Assembly (NCBI RefSeq): GCF_014696135.1 | Contig: NZ_JACJPP010000018.1 | Coordinates: forward strand, 186,001 to 250,000 | Source of the DNA: Nodosilinea sp. FACHB-141 | GTDB taxonomy: Bacteria; Cyanobacteriota; Cyanobacteriia; Phormidesmidales; Phormidesmidaceae | DNA length: 64,000 nt | Direction: 5' to 3' | In this document: positions 51,653 through 62,029 of the stretch, one piece after another | Layout of the letters: every line of letters begins with the position of its first letter | Numbering within the stretch: position 1 is the first letter of the stretch | Notes under the pieces: generated by a model | The model's input: the letters and a program-made list of their open reading frames with translations, nothing else | Told to the model about the DNA's origin: nothing | The model's database searches: none | Translations under genes and position numbers: made by a program

Positions 51653-52901
51653 CGCTCAACGTTAGGTACGCCATGGCCTGAATGCAGCCTAATAGCAGCC
51701 ATCCCAAAATATTGATGCGGCCGTCGTAAAAGGCTAGGTCAAAGATGGCAAAGGCTGCAGTACCGCCAAAACCGGTAAGGTAGCCCGCCAAAAGGGCCAT
51801 GGCATCGGGGGATAGCGGAACCGCAACCAGAGTAAAGGTACCGCGCCCCAAGACCCATCCCACTATTCCCGTAAACCCTAAAGTAACTGGAATGCCGGCC
51901 TCGGCGGCGAGCATCAGCCACAGGTTGTGGGCGTGGGGCAAGAAGTCGCCGGCCACCGGAAAGTCGGCCGGGTCGTAGAGCTGCTTAAACGTACCCAGGC
52001 CCGTGCCAAACCAGGGGTGATGCGGAATCATGTCGAGGGCTAAGCCCCAGACGCTAAAGCGGAGCGAAACGGTGGCAAAAGCCTCAGGCAGGCTGCGCCC
52101 ACCCACGCCCCAGATCAAGGCGCTGGCGGTGAGTAGAGCGATCGCCCCTAGCCCTGCCCAAAAAATATAGCGGTAGGGCCGTAGCAAGCCGCCAAACAGC
52201 AGCAGCTGAATGCCCGCGATCAGTAACCCGTTGCGAGAGCCCGAGCAGTAAATGCCCACCAGCACCAAGGCGGTAGCAGCGCAAATCCAAACGCTTTTAG
52301 CTCTCAGCTCAGGGCGATTGAGGTAGTAGGCACAGAGCCCTAGTCCCAGACCAAACACAATCACCATATAGTTGGCCAAGGCGTTGGGGTGGCCAAACAT
52401 CGCGCTGGCGCGATGGCCGTAGTTGGTTTGCTGATAGAGCCAGGCCAGGCCAGGATGGCTTCCCCAGCGCACCAGACCGCCGGGCGATCGCAGGTAAAAC
52501 TCCGCGATCGCCGTCAGATTAACCGGTACAGTCGCTACCAGCAGCGCCACGGCCCAGTTGTGCAGCGTCGCCCAGGGCTGGCGAAACTGGGGCACAGCGA
52601 TGGCGATCGCCCCGTAGAGCACGAAGAATGGCACAAAATTTAGCGCCTGCAGGGCCGACTCTCCTGGCGCCTGGGAAAGCGCCACGCTGACCCCAAGCCC
52701 TAGAGCCAACCAGAGCCAGCCCTGGGTGTAGAGCAATCGCCCAATCGCCCGCCAGCTTTGGTACAGGCTCACCAGCAAAAACCAGACTAACCCCGCGATC
52801 GCTCCATAGACGATGTAGGGCAACGCTACCAAACTGGCTAAAACCAACCGCGCCGAGGCTGGGCTACCAACCCCAAACCCTTTCACCCTAGTAGGCTCCA
52901 T
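51609..52901 (-). CDS. O-antigen ligase/polymerase-family membrane protein
   Basis: A 430-residue protein with about ten to twelve membrane helices and a large loop carrying the Wzy/WaaL-type pattern: GSRNGLLIAGIQLLLFGG, then HPWFGTGLGTFKQLY and HAHNLWLMLAAEAGIP, the motif that in known ligases holds the catalytic His. It would polymerise or attach a lipid-linked glycan at the periplasmic face. ATG at 52901 is used; TTG at 52907 is possible. It overlaps the upstream gene by 14 bp, so the two are coupled. Confidence 0.82.
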   Translation of the reverse strand: MEPTRVKGFGVGSPASARLVLASLVALPYIVYGAIAGLVWFLLVSLYQSWRAIGRLLYTQGWLWLALGLGVSVALSQAPGESALQALNFVPFFVLYGAIAIAVPQFRQPWATLHNWAVALLVATVPVNLTAIAEFYLRSPGGLVRWGSHPGLAWLYQQTNYGHRASAMFGHPNALANYMVIVFGLGLGLCAYYLNRPELRAKSVWICAATALVLVGIYCSGSRNGLLIAGIQLLLFGGLLRPYRYIFWAGLGAIALLTASALIWGVGGRSLPEAFATVSLRFSVWGLALDMIPHHPWFGTGLGTFKQLYDPADFPVAGDFLPHAHNLWLMLAAEAGIPVTLGFTGIVGWVLGRGTFTLVAVPLSPDAMALLAGYLTGFGGTAAFAIFDLAFYDGRINILGWLLLGCIQAMAYLTLSAKSASRAGDQGTVQ

Positions 52902-54348
52902 CGCCAATCACAACCACCCACACTGTTCTCAGCAAAATATAGATGTCTAGCCAGACCGACCAGTTTCTCACGTAGTAGGCATCCAGGTTGACCCGCTCGT
53001 CGTAGGACACATTGTTGCGCCCTGACACCTGCCACAGCCCCGTTAGGCCCGGCAGCACTTTAGTGTAGAGGCTGTACTTGTCGGCGTAGCGAACGATCTC
53101 CTCCTTAACAATAGGTCGCGGCCCCACTAGGCTCATCTCTCCTCGCAGCACATTCCACAGCTGGGGCAACTCATCTAGACTGGTGCGACGCAGAAAACGA
53201 CCCACGCGGGTAATGCGTGGGTCGTAGCGCAGCTTATGGTCGCGCTCCCACTGCTCCCGCAGAAGCGGGTTTTCGGTCAGGTAGCGCTCCAATACCAGCC
53301 CAGCATTGGGCACCATGGAGCGAAATTTCCAGGCGACAAAAGTCGTGTTGTTTTGCCCCAAACGGGGCTGACCATAAAACACTGGCCCCGGCGAATCGAG
53401 CTTAACTAGAACCGCAATCACCACCAGTATCGGCAGCAGGCAAAGCCCTATCACCAGGGTCAGCACCAAATCTAGAAGGGTTTTGAGCAGACGGGGCCCC
53501 GGTAGCAGCAGCTGCTGCCGAATTTCTAGACCCAAAATACCGCCCAAGTCTTTAGAACTAACCCACAGGCTGGCAACCCCAAATAGGTCAGGAATCATCA
53601 ACAGGTGCGGGAAGGTGCGGCCATACAGCTCCAGCACCCGCAGCAGCTTTTCTCGCTGCATTCCAGGCATCGCCACAATAGCGTAGTGTATATCGTGACG
53701 AAGGGCCAAATGCGGTGCGGCCGACAGCGGCCCAACAATGGGCACCTCACACAAACTGCCCTCATGCACCCGACTGTCATCCAGAACGGCTACAGGCTTC
53801 AGGCCAAAAGCGGGCTGATTCTTTAAGGTTTGAATCACTAGCTCGCCAGTACGCCCACCACCCAAGATCAGAACTTGATACCCCCACCAGGGGTAGCGAG
53901 CAAATAAATGCTTTACCAGCAAACGCCCGGTCAGCACTGTTAGCAACGACAGCAGCCAAGCCAGCAAAAACACCCCGCGCGAGTAAGTCTCGCCTTCACG
54001 GGTTAAAAAGAGCCCCGCCCCCAGCACTAGATAAGTAAAGGTGGTGGATAGACAAATACGCCGCAGCTCGTCGACGGGGCTCAAGCCCACCGCTGGGTAG
54101 AGCCCAGCCACAGCGTAGGCCAGCAAAAACACGCCCAAAATTGGCCATAGCTGCCCGTAAAGACCGGGCGAATACTGCCCGTCGAAAGCCAGCCGCAAAT
54201 AAACCCCAGCGCCGCCAGCCAGGGCCAGAGCTAGTAAATCGGACAGACTGAGGAGGGCAACCATCGGCAAGGAGCGGGTTGACATCCTCAAGGACAACAT
54301 TACTGGATGAACCGTGCGCTCAAGAGGAAACATAAATTTCCCCAACAC
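52888..54348 (-). CDS. Polyprenyl-phosphate glycosyl-1-phosphate transferase (WbaP-like)
   Basis: A 486-residue membrane enzyme that starts polysaccharide repeat-unit synthesis by loading a sugar phosphate onto undecaprenyl phosphate. It has N-terminal membrane helices (four to five, about residues 30-150), a soluble Rossmann-like nucleotide-binding region ([17 protein letters not shown] near 168), a further helix (about 300-330) and the C-terminal PGT catalytic domain: [60 protein letters not shown], and [14 protein letters not shown]. All catalytic Asp/Glu motifs are present. It lies in one operon with the ligase and a GT4 gene. Confidence 0.9.
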   Translation of the reverse strand: MLGKFMFPLERTVHPVMLSLRMSTRSLPMVALLSLSDLLALALAGGAGVYLRLAFDGQYSPGLYGQLWPILGVFLLAYAVAGLYPAVGLSPVDELRRICLSTTFTYLVLGAGLFLTREGETYSRGVFLLAWLLSLLTVLTGRLLVKHLFARYPWWGYQVLILGGGRTGELVIQTLKNQPAFGLKPVAVLDDSRVHEGSLCEVPIVGPLSAAPHLALRHDIHYAIVAMPGMQREKLLRVLELYGRTFPHLLMIPDLFGVASLWVSSKDLGGILGLEIRQQLLLPGPRLLKTLLDLVLTLVIGLCLLPILVVIAVLVKLDSPGPVFYGQPRLGQNNTTFVAWKFRSMVPNAGLVLERYLTENPLLREQWERDHKLRYDPRITRVGRFLRRTSLDELPQLWNVLRGEMSLVGPRPIVKEEIVRYADKYSLYTKVLPGLTGLWQVSGRNNVSYDERVNLDAYYVRNWSVWLDIYILLRTVWVVVIGDGAY

Positions 54349-54364
54349 TCCTGAAACACCGACA

Positions 54365-55513
54365 CTACTCTAATTCATTGCCCTGCCGAAATTTCAGCCA
54401 TTTATCTGCCATATAGGTGGTTAATTCCTGGCGAAATCTTGACTCGGAAAAAGTTTCGGCATGGTGGCGAATGGCTTCAGCTTCAAACTCGACTCCGTGT
54501 TGGGCAAAATGCTGCACGGCCTGCACTAGGTGATCCACCGTTTGCTGGCTAAACAGTAGCCCAGTTTTCCCCGGCTGGACGGTTTCGACACAGCCGCCCT
54601 GACCGTAGGCAATCACGGGTGCCCCCGCCGCTTGGGCTTCGACTACGGTGATGCCAAAGTCTTCTTCCGCCGGAAAAATAAACCCTCGACAACGCGCCAT
54701 ATGATCTGACACCACCGCGTCCGCAGGGTTCCGCAAAAAGGTGATATTCGGTTTGGCCGATCGCTGTAGCTCGGCCAGAGCTGGCCCGTCGCCAATCACC
54801 ACCAGGGGCAACCCGAGGCGGTTAAACGCCTCCACGGTGAGATCGACTCGCTTGTAGGGCACGCAGCGCGACACCGTGAGATAAAAGTCATCGCGGGGCT
54901 GCTGCCAGCAGAAGCGATCGACTGCCACCGGCGGGTAGATCACGGTGGCGGGGCGGCGGTAGGTTTTCCAAATGCGGCGAGCTACGTAGCGGGAGTTAGC
55001 CACAAAGCAGTCGACTCGGTGGGCAGCGGCGAGATCCCACAGGCGCAGGTAATGCAAAATCAAGCGGGTGAGGGCGCTTTTGGCACCTCGGGTGAGCCCC
55101 GCCTGCTGGAGGTACTGGTGCTGCAAATCCCACGCGTAGCGAACGGGTGTGTGTACATAGCTGACGTGGAGCTGGTGGGGACGAGTGAGCACTCCCTTGG
55201 CCACGGCGTGGTTACTGGAGAGCACTAGGTCATAGTCTGAGAGGTCAAACTGCTCCACCGCCAAGGGCATCAGCGGCAGATATTGACGAAAGTGCCGCCG
55301 CGCCCCGGGTAGGTTTTGCAGAAAGGAGGTCTCAACCCGAGTCCCTGGTGGGATTAGAGATACCGCCTCGGGTTCTAAGAACTGCACCAAGCTAAAGACA
55401 TCCGCCCGAGGGCACACCGCCAACATTTGCTCGACGACTTTTTCTGATCCCGCCCAGCTGACGAGCCACTCGTGCACGATCGCGACGGTGGCAGGTAAAG
55501 ATTCAGAAGTCAT
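54365..55513 (-). CDS. Family 4 glycosyltransferase
   Basis: A 382-residue GT-B retaining transferase. The opening VAIVHEWLVSWAGSEKVVEQML is the typical GT4 acceptor side. The donor side has VSRCVPYKRVDLTVEAF, IGDGPALAEL, FIFPAEEDFGITVVEAQAAGAPVIAYGQGG with the EX7E pair, and GKTGLLF. This wording resembles mannosyltransferases of exopolysaccharide gene sets. It starts the operon; the WbaP-like gene begins 16 bp further on. The donor sugar is not provable. Confidence 0.88.
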   Translation of the reverse strand: MTSESLPATVAIVHEWLVSWAGSEKVVEQMLAVCPRADVFSLVQFLEPEAVSLIPPGTRVETSFLQNLPGARRHFRQYLPLMPLAVEQFDLSDYDLVLSSNHAVAKGVLTRPHQLHVSYVHTPVRYAWDLQHQYLQQAGLTRGAKSALTRLILHYLRLWDLAAAHRVDCFVANSRYVARRIWKTYRRPATVIYPPVAVDRFCWQQPRDDFYLTVSRCVPYKRVDLTVEAFNRLGLPLVVIGDGPALAELQRSAKPNITFLRNPADAVVSDHMARCRGFIFPAEEDFGITVVEAQAAGAPVIAYGQGGCVETVQPGKTGLLFSQQTVDHLVQAVQHFAQHGVEFEAEAIRHHAETFSESRFRQELTTYMADKWLKFRQGNELE

Positions 55514-55759
55514 TTAACCTGGGGGTAAGGGAAGCAGTCGAAAGGTTGCTTGGGGGCGATCGCAGCGCTCTATCAGCCATGGCCGATGCACTAACAGTTC
55601 CATGGTTCCAGGCTGAGTTGGGTGGCGGCTCTGCGCTCCAATCTTATCAGCGCACTTCTCTCTGGGATGGGTTACTCAATTAAATTGCGGTAAGGAGTGA
55701 TGGGGCAGGAAGTGATGGAGTGATGGTTTTATCAAAGTTACTTCCCCAATCCCCGCGCC

Positions 55760-56539
55760 CTACTTACAGGTCGCGCTCCCCTCAATCCCTGTGTAATTTA
55801 GACTCACCTGAGAACCGCTACGGGGGTTACCCCCCGAGAGATCGGTCAGCGCCACAGGATAACTGCCGCCAGCGGGCGGACTGGCGCTGCCCTGGTATAG
55901 GGGCTGTCCGTCGTTGCTGCTGCCCTGGCGGTTGAGGGTAGCATCGAAGGTGTTTTTAGTTTCTAGGTTGACGAAGCGCACTAGGTGAAAGCCGCTGGCG
56001 TCGTAGAAGGCAGTGAAAGCCATACCTTCCATTACGCCCTCGCAGGTGTTGCTCTCGTCAGCCTGCTGGGATAGAGGGGTAGCTCGTCCAGCAGTGTTGA
56101 TAAAATCGCCGCGAATCCAGCCCTCGGCCCCAGACTTGTCAAATTTGACGAAGTACCAGGTGCCGTCGCTGCCCTCGGTCGATCGCAGCAGCTCGACCGG
56201 GTCGCCCACCAGGCCGTAGCCCTTGGCCGTGGAGTCGGCGGAAGGCTGCGAGCGCAGATTGATCTGCGCCTCGGGCTGATCCGCGATCAGCTGCGCCGCT
56301 TGGGGTGGGTTCATCGCTGTCCCTATTCCACCCACCCCAGGTTCCGGCGGGTTGGGCGTAGGACGGGGGGCGGGGGTAGTGCCCGGGGTCGAAGCGGCAG
56401 GGTCGCTCACCACCGACGGCTCCTCATCAATGGGAAGCACCTCGACCGCCGCATCGTTATCGCGCCACCAGCAGCCAGGCACCGTCAAACTCAGCACGCC
56501 GCAGAGTCCCCACGTCATCCACCGCTTGCCCCAGGCCAT
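55760..56539 (-). CDS. SH3-domain lipoprotein
   Basis: A 259-residue exported protein with a lipobox: the signal GLCGVLSLTVPGC ends in LTVPGC, so Cys is likely lipidated. A Pro/Thr/Ala-rich linker (about 40-80) follows, then a bacterial SH3 domain (about 88-150, INLRSQPSADSTAKGYGLVGDPVELL, GTWYFVKFDKSGAEGWIRGDF), then a C-terminal beta domain with two Cys. The start ATG 56539 has GGAGGG at a good distance. SH3b domains often bind peptidoglycan. Role unknown. Confidence 0.75.
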   Translation of the reverse strand: MAWGKRWMTWGLCGVLSLTVPGCWWRDNDAAVEVLPIDEEPSVVSDPAASTPGTTPAPRPTPNPPEPGVGGIGTAMNPPQAAQLIADQPEAQINLRSQPSADSTAKGYGLVGDPVELLRSTEGSDGTWYFVKFDKSGAEGWIRGDFINTAGRATPLSQQADESNTCEGVMEGMAFTAFYDASGFHLVRFVNLETKNTFDATLNRQGSSNDGQPLYQGSASPPAGGSYPVALTDLSGGNPRSGSQVSLNYTGIEGSATCK

Positions 56540-56664
56540 AACCACTCCCTCCAGGAAATCAGAGATATAGCATAGCGCCTGCCCCCAGAGCGGTTGACGT
56601 TTAGCTGTGAGAGTTCCGATTCTGCAACAATCCTTACCCCTAACTCCCTAACCCCCTACTCCTA

Positions 56665-57351
56665 TCACCTACCAAAACCCACTACCGCCCCCTCCGCCAC
56701 CACGTAGGCCATCTCCCCCGCCGCCAGAGCAATGTCATAGCCGCCGGTAAACTCGCCAAAGGAGGGCAGCGTCAGCCGGCTCTGCCGAGGCTGCCAGTGA
56801 AAGCAGGGTAGGCGCAGGCGATCGCACCCCATGCTCAAGCGAAAACAGGGGTGAATGTGCCCGCAGATATTCAGCCGGTTTGGGTCCAGGTCGGGCTCGT
56901 GGCTAAACAAGACGCCCCCGACCTCCACTGCTTCCACAAAGCATTCCACTGAGAGCTGGGTCAGGATGTCTTCCAGGGGGCGATCGTGGTTGCCGAGAAT
57001 GAGATGAGCACTCACCTGGGTGCGGTGCAAAAACTTCAGCCAGGCGTCAATTACCTCATCGTCCATGCCCACACGCCCGTGGAAGAGGTCGCCCAAAATC
57101 CACAGTGAATTGGGCCTGTGCTGGGCGCATAGGGCCTCAAGTCGCCCAAGGGTGCCATGGTTGACCTGGCTAGGCACGGGCAGCCCGTAATGCTGAAACG
57201 TTTCTGCCTTGCCCAGGTGCACATCTGACACCAGCAGCGCCCCCAGCGTCTCGACGTAAACCGCCCACTCCGGCAGGAGCAGCAGCTGGGTTTGACCGAC
57301 AGTAAGCGTTTCTACAGCAGCTTGGGGTGGCATCAACAACAGGATAGACAC
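56665..57351 (-). CDS. PdeM-like metallophosphoesterase (LigD-associated type)
   Basis: A 228-residue calcineurin-like phosphoesterase. LLVSDVHLGKAETF near residue 39 carries the first metal site, then LWILGDLFHGR, LILGNHDRPLE and ICGHIHPCF, so all metal-binding motifs are complete. The layout equals that of ligase-associated phosphoesterases of the PdeM family, linked to DNA damage repair, but no ligase gene lies here. It is separated from opcA by 84 bp and could share its transcript. Confidence 0.8.
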   Translation of the reverse strand: MSILLLMPPQAAVETLTVGQTQLLLLPEWAVYVETLGALLVSDVHLGKAETFQHYGLPVPSQVNHGTLGRLEALCAQHRPNSLWILGDLFHGRVGMDDEVIDAWLKFLHRTQVSAHLILGNHDRPLEDILTQLSVECFVEAVEVGGVLFSHEPDLDPNRLNICGHIHPCFRLSMGCDRLRLPCFHWQPRQSRLTLPSFGEFTGGYDIALAAGEMAYVVAEGAVVGFGR

Positions 57352-57435
57352 TGCTTGCCACTGTAGAAGATCTACAGAGTCTCTGCCCTTTCGACTGCGT
57401 GGGCCAAAAATGGCTCAGGAACCTGTATCGGAGGC

Positions 57436-58764
57436 CTAAAGCAGATGCATGATCTTCGCCACCATCGCCAAGCTTTCCTCGTAAAGCACGTCCTCTCCCC
57501 AGCGCTGAAGCTGCTGGCCCAGCATAAAGTCAGCCTTTTGGTCAGACAGGGCGGTCACCTGCTCTACCTGACAGGCTTGGGCACCGCCACCGGCCTCCAT
57601 GCGCATACAGCCCGAGGTCTCAGAGCACAAAATAGTGCAGCAGTTGGCATTCTTATCGGTGGATAACAGCCGCAGCCCAGTGAGGTCGCCAATGACTTCT
57701 CCCAAATCGGCCACCGGAATGCCCGCCAGCTCAGCCTCAATGGCCAAGTCGTTGGGTCCTTTAAAGTGAATCTTTTTGATGTTGTAGATGCCACCTTCTT
57801 CGACATAGCCGATGGGATGCCAGCCCAGACGGCTGGCAAACCAGCCTAGGTAGAGCAGCGCCTGCGCCGCGTTGCCCTGCTCATAGTCGATGCTGATGCG
57901 GTCTACATCAAGCAGCGATTCACGTCGCTCGGGAGGGTCAAAGGCAGCGGCGGTCAACTCTTGCCAGGGGGCCAGCCGGTGCCAGTTGAGGTCGGCAATG
58001 TAGGTGCCCGACTCAATCAGCTCCTGCATTTTGTGCAGCTCGGCCTCGGCATCGCTAAAGTAGCTGGAGTCGACAATAATGCAGTTGCTTTCCCGAGCTA
58101 GGTTTTGAAAAATTAACTGCTCTGGGCTGGGAGTAGCCTTCCACCAGACAAACTTGGGCAGCTCTGGCAGGGTCAGCGACGCCACCAAATCGCTCACCCG
58201 CTCTAGGGCAGCCTTGGTGCCCCGCAGATTGATGTACTCGCAGCAAATCAGGTTGCCCGTGCTTTTCTTTTGTACTGGGCAATATACCGACACCTGGGCC
58301 GTTACCCCCGTATCTTCCCCAAAGGTGGGGCAGAGGCTAATGATGCGGCAGGGGTTGTGGGCCGAAATCGACTCGCTGAGGCTAAACCCCCGCTGATCAA
58401 GGTTGGGGTAAAGCTTTTGGGCTGCCGAAAGCTGGGCGTATTCTTGGCGCACTCGAGCCAGGGTGGGGGGGTCAACACGGCCGGTCACCCGCAGGTCGTA
58501 GGCAATCTGGGCATGGCGAATGGCATCGCGGGTTTGGGGGCCGTGGTTGCCGTCAATGTAGCCCGTGTAGTGCCCCAGGGCCGCCAAGATTTGCTGCACC
58601 TCTTCAGGCTCGTAGATCACCATGGTGAAGGTGGTGGCCCGAGTGGCCATCGGGGTAGCAGCCCCAGTATCTTGCTGGTGCCAGATCTTGTGCAGCTCTG
58701 ACTCGATCTCGTCGAGGGAAATGTCTTTAGGTTTTTGAAGGGCAACGACAGGAGTAGTAGTCAT
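57436..58764 (-). CDS. opcA: Glucose-6-phosphate dehydrogenase assembly protein OpcA
   Basis: A 442-residue allosteric activator of Zwf that supports the oxidative pentose phosphate pathway, mainly in darkness. Residues about 50-110 are a peptidoglycan-binding-1-like fold (VQQILAALGHYTGYIDGNHGPQTRDAI), and the main OpcA domain fills about 140-442, including CRIISLCPTF, CCEYINLRGT and FVWWKATPSP. Several Cys (as in CPVQKKSTGNLICC) are candidates for thioredoxin control. It lies 70 bp downstream of zwf on the same strand. Confidence 0.93.
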   Translation of the reverse strand: MTTTPVVALQKPKDISLDEIESELHKIWHQQDTGAATPMATRATTFTMVIYEPEEVQQILAALGHYTGYIDGNHGPQTRDAIRHAQIAYDLRVTGRVDPPTLARVRQEYAQLSAAQKLYPNLDQRGFSLSESISAHNPCRIISLCPTFGEDTGVTAQVSVYCPVQKKSTGNLICCEYINLRGTKAALERVSDLVASLTLPELPKFVWWKATPSPEQLIFQNLARESNCIIVDSSYFSDAEAELHKMQELIESGTYIADLNWHRLAPWQELTAAAFDPPERRESLLDVDRISIDYEQGNAAQALLYLGWFASRLGWHPIGYVEEGGIYNIKKIHFKGPNDLAIEAELAGIPVADLGEVIGDLTGLRLLSTDKNANCCTILCSETSGCMRMEAGGGAQACQVEQVTALSDQKADFMLGQQLQRWGEDVLYEESLAMVAKIMHLL

Positions 58765-58834
58765 AGTGCGGTGAATAAGGGGGCAGTGGTGTATAAGACT
58801 TGAGAAATTAGGCTCAGCTAGGGGCGATCGCCGT

Positions 58835-60364
58835 CTACAGCCGTCGCCAGCGCCGCCCGTCTTTGTTCAGCAAAAACTCGGCCTCAACCGGTCCCCAGGT
58901 GCCCGCCTCATACATCGGGATTGCTTTTGGATCGGCGGGGGCGTCCCAGGCTTCGAGCAGGGGGGTCAGCAACCGCCACGAGGCCTCGACCTCGTCGCCG
59001 CGGGTAAATAGGGTTTGGTCGGCCAGCATGCAGTCAACGATCAGGCGAGCGTAGGCGTCGGTATTGGCCTGGCCAAAGGCGGCATCGTAGCGGAAGTCCA
59101 TATCCACCGATCGCGTCCGCAGGGAGTTGCCGGGGGTTTTTACCTCAAACCGCATGGAGATGCCCTCATCGGGCTGAATCCGCAGAGCCAGCACGTTGTG
59201 GTTCATCTGCTGGGCGGCCGACTGAAACATCAGGTGGGGCACTTCCTTAAAGTGGATGGAAATTTCGCTGACCTTCTTAGGCATGCGCTTGCCGGTGCGC
59301 ATGTAAAAGGGCACCCCTTTCCAGCGCCAGTTGTCGATCTCTAGCTTGATGGCACTAAAGGTCTGCACCGTCGACTGAGGGCTGGCACCCTCCTCTTCAC
59401 GGTAGCCCGGCACCGCTTGACCCTTCATCCAGCCGCCTGAATACTGGCCACGTACTGCCGCCTGGCTGATATCGTCGATGTCGCTGAGGCGGGTAGCCTG
59501 AAGCACCTTGGTCTTCTCGTTGCGAATGCTGTCGGCGTCGAGGGAGTTGGGAGGCTCCATGGCAGTGAGGCAAAACAGCTGCATCAGGTGGTTTTGCACC
59601 ATGTCGCGCAGTGCCCCAGCGGTTTCGTAGTAGCCCGCCCGGCCCTCTAGGCCCACAGTTTCAGCCACGGTAATCTGCACGTGGTCCACAAACTGCCGGT
59701 TCCACAGCGGTTCAAAGATGGCGTTGGCAAAGCGAAACACCATCAGGTTTTGAACGGTTTCTTTGCCCAGGTAGTGGTCGATGCGGTAGATCTGGCGCTC
59801 GTTGCACACGCTCTGCACCACCCGGTTGAGCACCCGCGCCGAGGAGAGGTCTTTGCCAAAGGGCTTTTCGATGATCAGCCGCTGCTTATCAGGGTCTTCG
59901 AGCATGCCCGCTGCGCCCAGCTGCTCGGTCGCTTCGCCAAAAAAGCGTGGCGCCACCGAGAGGTAGAACACCCGATTGCCTTGGGTACCTCGCTCCTGGT
60001 CGAGCTCAGCCAAGAATTTTTTGAGAGACTGGTAAAACTCAGGGTCGTCAATGTCGCCGGGGCAGTAAAACAGCCCCCGGGCAAAGTCGTTCCAAATGGC
60101 CTCAAAGCCGAGGCCGTTGCCAAATTCTTCGACCCCTTCGCGCAGGTGCTCGCGAAAGAATTCGTGGCTCCACTCGCGGCGGGCGACACCTACGATCGTC
60201 AGCTCGGGGGGCAGCCGCCGCTCGCGCCGCATCTGGTAGATGGCGGGCACAATTTTGCGCTGGGTGAGGTCGCCCGAGGCCCCAAAGATGACCAAAATCT
60301 GCGGCTCAGGAATCCGGTCTTGTTGGAGACCACTGCGCAGGGGATTTTCAAGTAAGGACACCAT
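58835..60364 (-). CDS. zwf: Glucose-6-phosphate 1-dehydrogenase
   Basis: A 509-residue enzyme that oxidises glucose-6-phosphate with NADP. The Rossmann opening [23 protein letters not shown] lies near residue 24, [16 protein letters not shown] near 168, and the active-site segment [22 protein letters not shown] near 193. The C-terminal part contains [19 protein letters not shown]. Normal family length. Regulated in cyanobacteria by OpcA and redox. Upstream, the 345-bp gap to fbp is AT-rich with several possible -10 hexamers (for example TATAGT around 60498-60503) but none is convincing. Confidence 0.95.
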   Translation of the reverse strand: MVSLLENPLRSGLQQDRIPEPQILVIFGASGDLTQRKIVPAIYQMRRERRLPPELTIVGVARREWSHEFFREHLREGVEEFGNGLGFEAIWNDFARGLFYCPGDIDDPEFYQSLKKFLAELDQERGTQGNRVFYLSVAPRFFGEATEQLGAAGMLEDPDKQRLIIEKPFGKDLSSARVLNRVVQSVCNERQIYRIDHYLGKETVQNLMVFRFANAIFEPLWNRQFVDHVQITVAETVGLEGRAGYYETAGALRDMVQNHLMQLFCLTAMEPPNSLDADSIRNEKTKVLQATRLSDIDDISQAAVRGQYSGGWMKGQAVPGYREEEGASPQSTVQTFSAIKLEIDNWRWKGVPFYMRTGKRMPKKVSEISIHFKEVPHLMFQSAAQQMNHNVLALRIQPDEGISMRFEVKTPGNSLRTRSVDMDFRYDAAFGQANTDAYARLIVDCMLADQTLFTRGDEVEASWRLLTPLLEAWDAPADPKAIPMYEAGTWGPVEAEFLLNKDGRRWRRL

Positions 60365-60709
60365 AAGCGTGGGGAGTAAACGTTAGTAACGACGCACTGA
60401 CAAGGCTGGTAATGGCTGGATTGGCGATCGCGGCAGCCACCTACAAATAACAGAAATCGAAATCTATATTGACAGCAGATTTTACAAATCTAGTGAGACT
60501 ATAGACGGTCTTAACTAACCCCTGAAGAAAGGTATTAAATAAAACCAATCTGCGGTTTAGGCCGTAGCCCAGGCTACCGGTTTAGCTTTACCTAACCAGT
60601 TTAAATGGGGTTTAACGGGCTGGGGCGATTCTCATCCAGAGAGGCTTTCCTTCGGAACGCTTCACAAACGCCAACGCCCAAGTGAGCAGTCCCCCGCCCT
60701 GCCCCAGAT

Positions 60710-61765
60710 TTAATTGGCCAGCAGGGTGCTTTGGCGGCGGCTGTGGTCTTGAATGAAGGACTCCACCAGAGCCACGTCGTCGCGGCTGCCCACTACAAAG
60801 GGCGTGCGCTGGTGAATTTCGCCGGGTACCACCCCCATAATGTCTGTGGTGCCAGTGCTGGCCCGGCCACCGGCCTGCTCAATCAAAAAGGCTAGGGGGG
60901 CCGTCTCGTAGAGCAGCCGCAGCTTGCCCTCGGGCTTTTTGGTGGTGCCAGGGTAGAGAAACACGCCCCCCTGGGTCAAAATGCGGTGGAAATCAGCCAC
61001 CAGGGCCCCAGTGTAGCGGGCTGAATAACCGTCGTGACGGTGCACATAGCGGGTAAAGTCGCGAATGGCCTCTTCCCACTGCCAAAAGTTGCCCTCGTTG
61101 ACGCTGTAGGTGGGGCCATGGGCCGGCACCTGAATGTTTTCAGTGGCCAAAATAAATTCGCCCAGGCTGGGGTCGAGCACAAAGGCATGCACCCCATGGC
61201 CAATGGAATACACCAGCACGGTGCTGGGGCCGTAGAGAATGTAGCCCGCCGCCAGTTGCTGGCGACCGTCTTGCAGCAAATCAGAGCCGCTCTGGTCGAG
61301 GTCGTCACCCTGTTGACGGCGAATCGAAAAAATAGAGCCGACGTTGAGGTTGATGTCGACGTTGGATGACCCGTCGATGGGGTCGTAGAGCAGGGTGTAG
61401 CGGCCAATCGGGCAGTTTTCAGGAATGTAGTAGGGCTGATCCATCTCTTCGGAAGCGAGGCGGCAAACCAGACCGCTCTGCTTAAAGACCGAGATAAACA
61501 CGTCGTTGGCGTAGATATCCATCTTTTTGACGGCTTCGCCCTGAATGTTGGTGTCGCCCGTAAAGCCCAGGGCCGTCGCCATCAGCCCGGCGCGGCTCAG
61601 GTGGCGGGCGATGATCTTACCGGCCAGAGCAATGCGGTTCATCAGGGCGCTGAGGTCTTGGGCCTCGGGGCCAAAGCTGTGGAGCTGCTCAAGCACGTGG
61701 CGGGAGAGGGTGGTGCAGTCGCGATCGAGGGCAAAGGCGGAGTCGGCGGGTTGGTAGTCGGCCAT
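60710..61765 (-). CDS. fbp: Fructose-1,6-bisphosphatase class 1
   Basis: A 351-residue FBPase. The metal-binding [22 protein letters not shown] is near residue 123, [21 protein letters not shown] near 68, ASEEMDQP near 104, and [27 protein letters not shown] near 246, with GRASTG at the end. It dephosphorylates fructose-1,6-bisphosphate in gluconeogenesis and the Calvin cycle. GAAAGGA precedes ATG 61765. It is first in the fbp, zwf, opcA order common in cyanobacteria, here without a tal gene. Confidence 0.95.
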   Translation of the reverse strand: MADYQPADSAFALDRDCTTLSRHVLEQLHSFGPEAQDLSALMNRIALAGKIIARHLSRAGLMATALGFTGDTNIQGEAVKKMDIYANDVFISVFKQSGLVCRLASEEMDQPYYIPENCPIGRYTLLYDPIDGSSNVDINLNVGSIFSIRRQQGDDLDQSGSDLLQDGRQQLAAGYILYGPSTVLVYSIGHGVHAFVLDPSLGEFILATENIQVPAHGPTYSVNEGNFWQWEEAIRDFTRYVHRHDGYSARYTGALVADFHRILTQGGVFLYPGTTKKPEGKLRLLYETAPLAFLIEQAGGRASTGTTDIMGVVPGEIHQRTPFVVGSRDDVALVESFIQDHSRRQSTLLAN

Positions 61766-62029
61766 CGTAGGATTCCTTTCGGTGGGATAGGGCTGTGGCG
61801 TCTAGCGAGGGCGACAATCCCCTAGTGTTGTGTCTACAGGCTTTCTCCATGGTAAGAAGGCAGACTGCGATCGATGGCCAACCTTTAGAGACACTTTAGA
61901 AATGGGACAACGCTGAGCACCAAAATTGGCCTCAGACCCAGGACTATTTCAAGATTGGTAACAGTGCGATCGGGCAAATCCGATCTGTCTGGAGTGGCGA
62001 AATGTTTCTCGCATTCCTAGGCAGAGTAC

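Noticed and set aside
59681-60355. 224-codon plus-strand frame opposite zwf
   Set aside because: It mirrors the zwf codons and has no recognisable domain or ribosome binding site.
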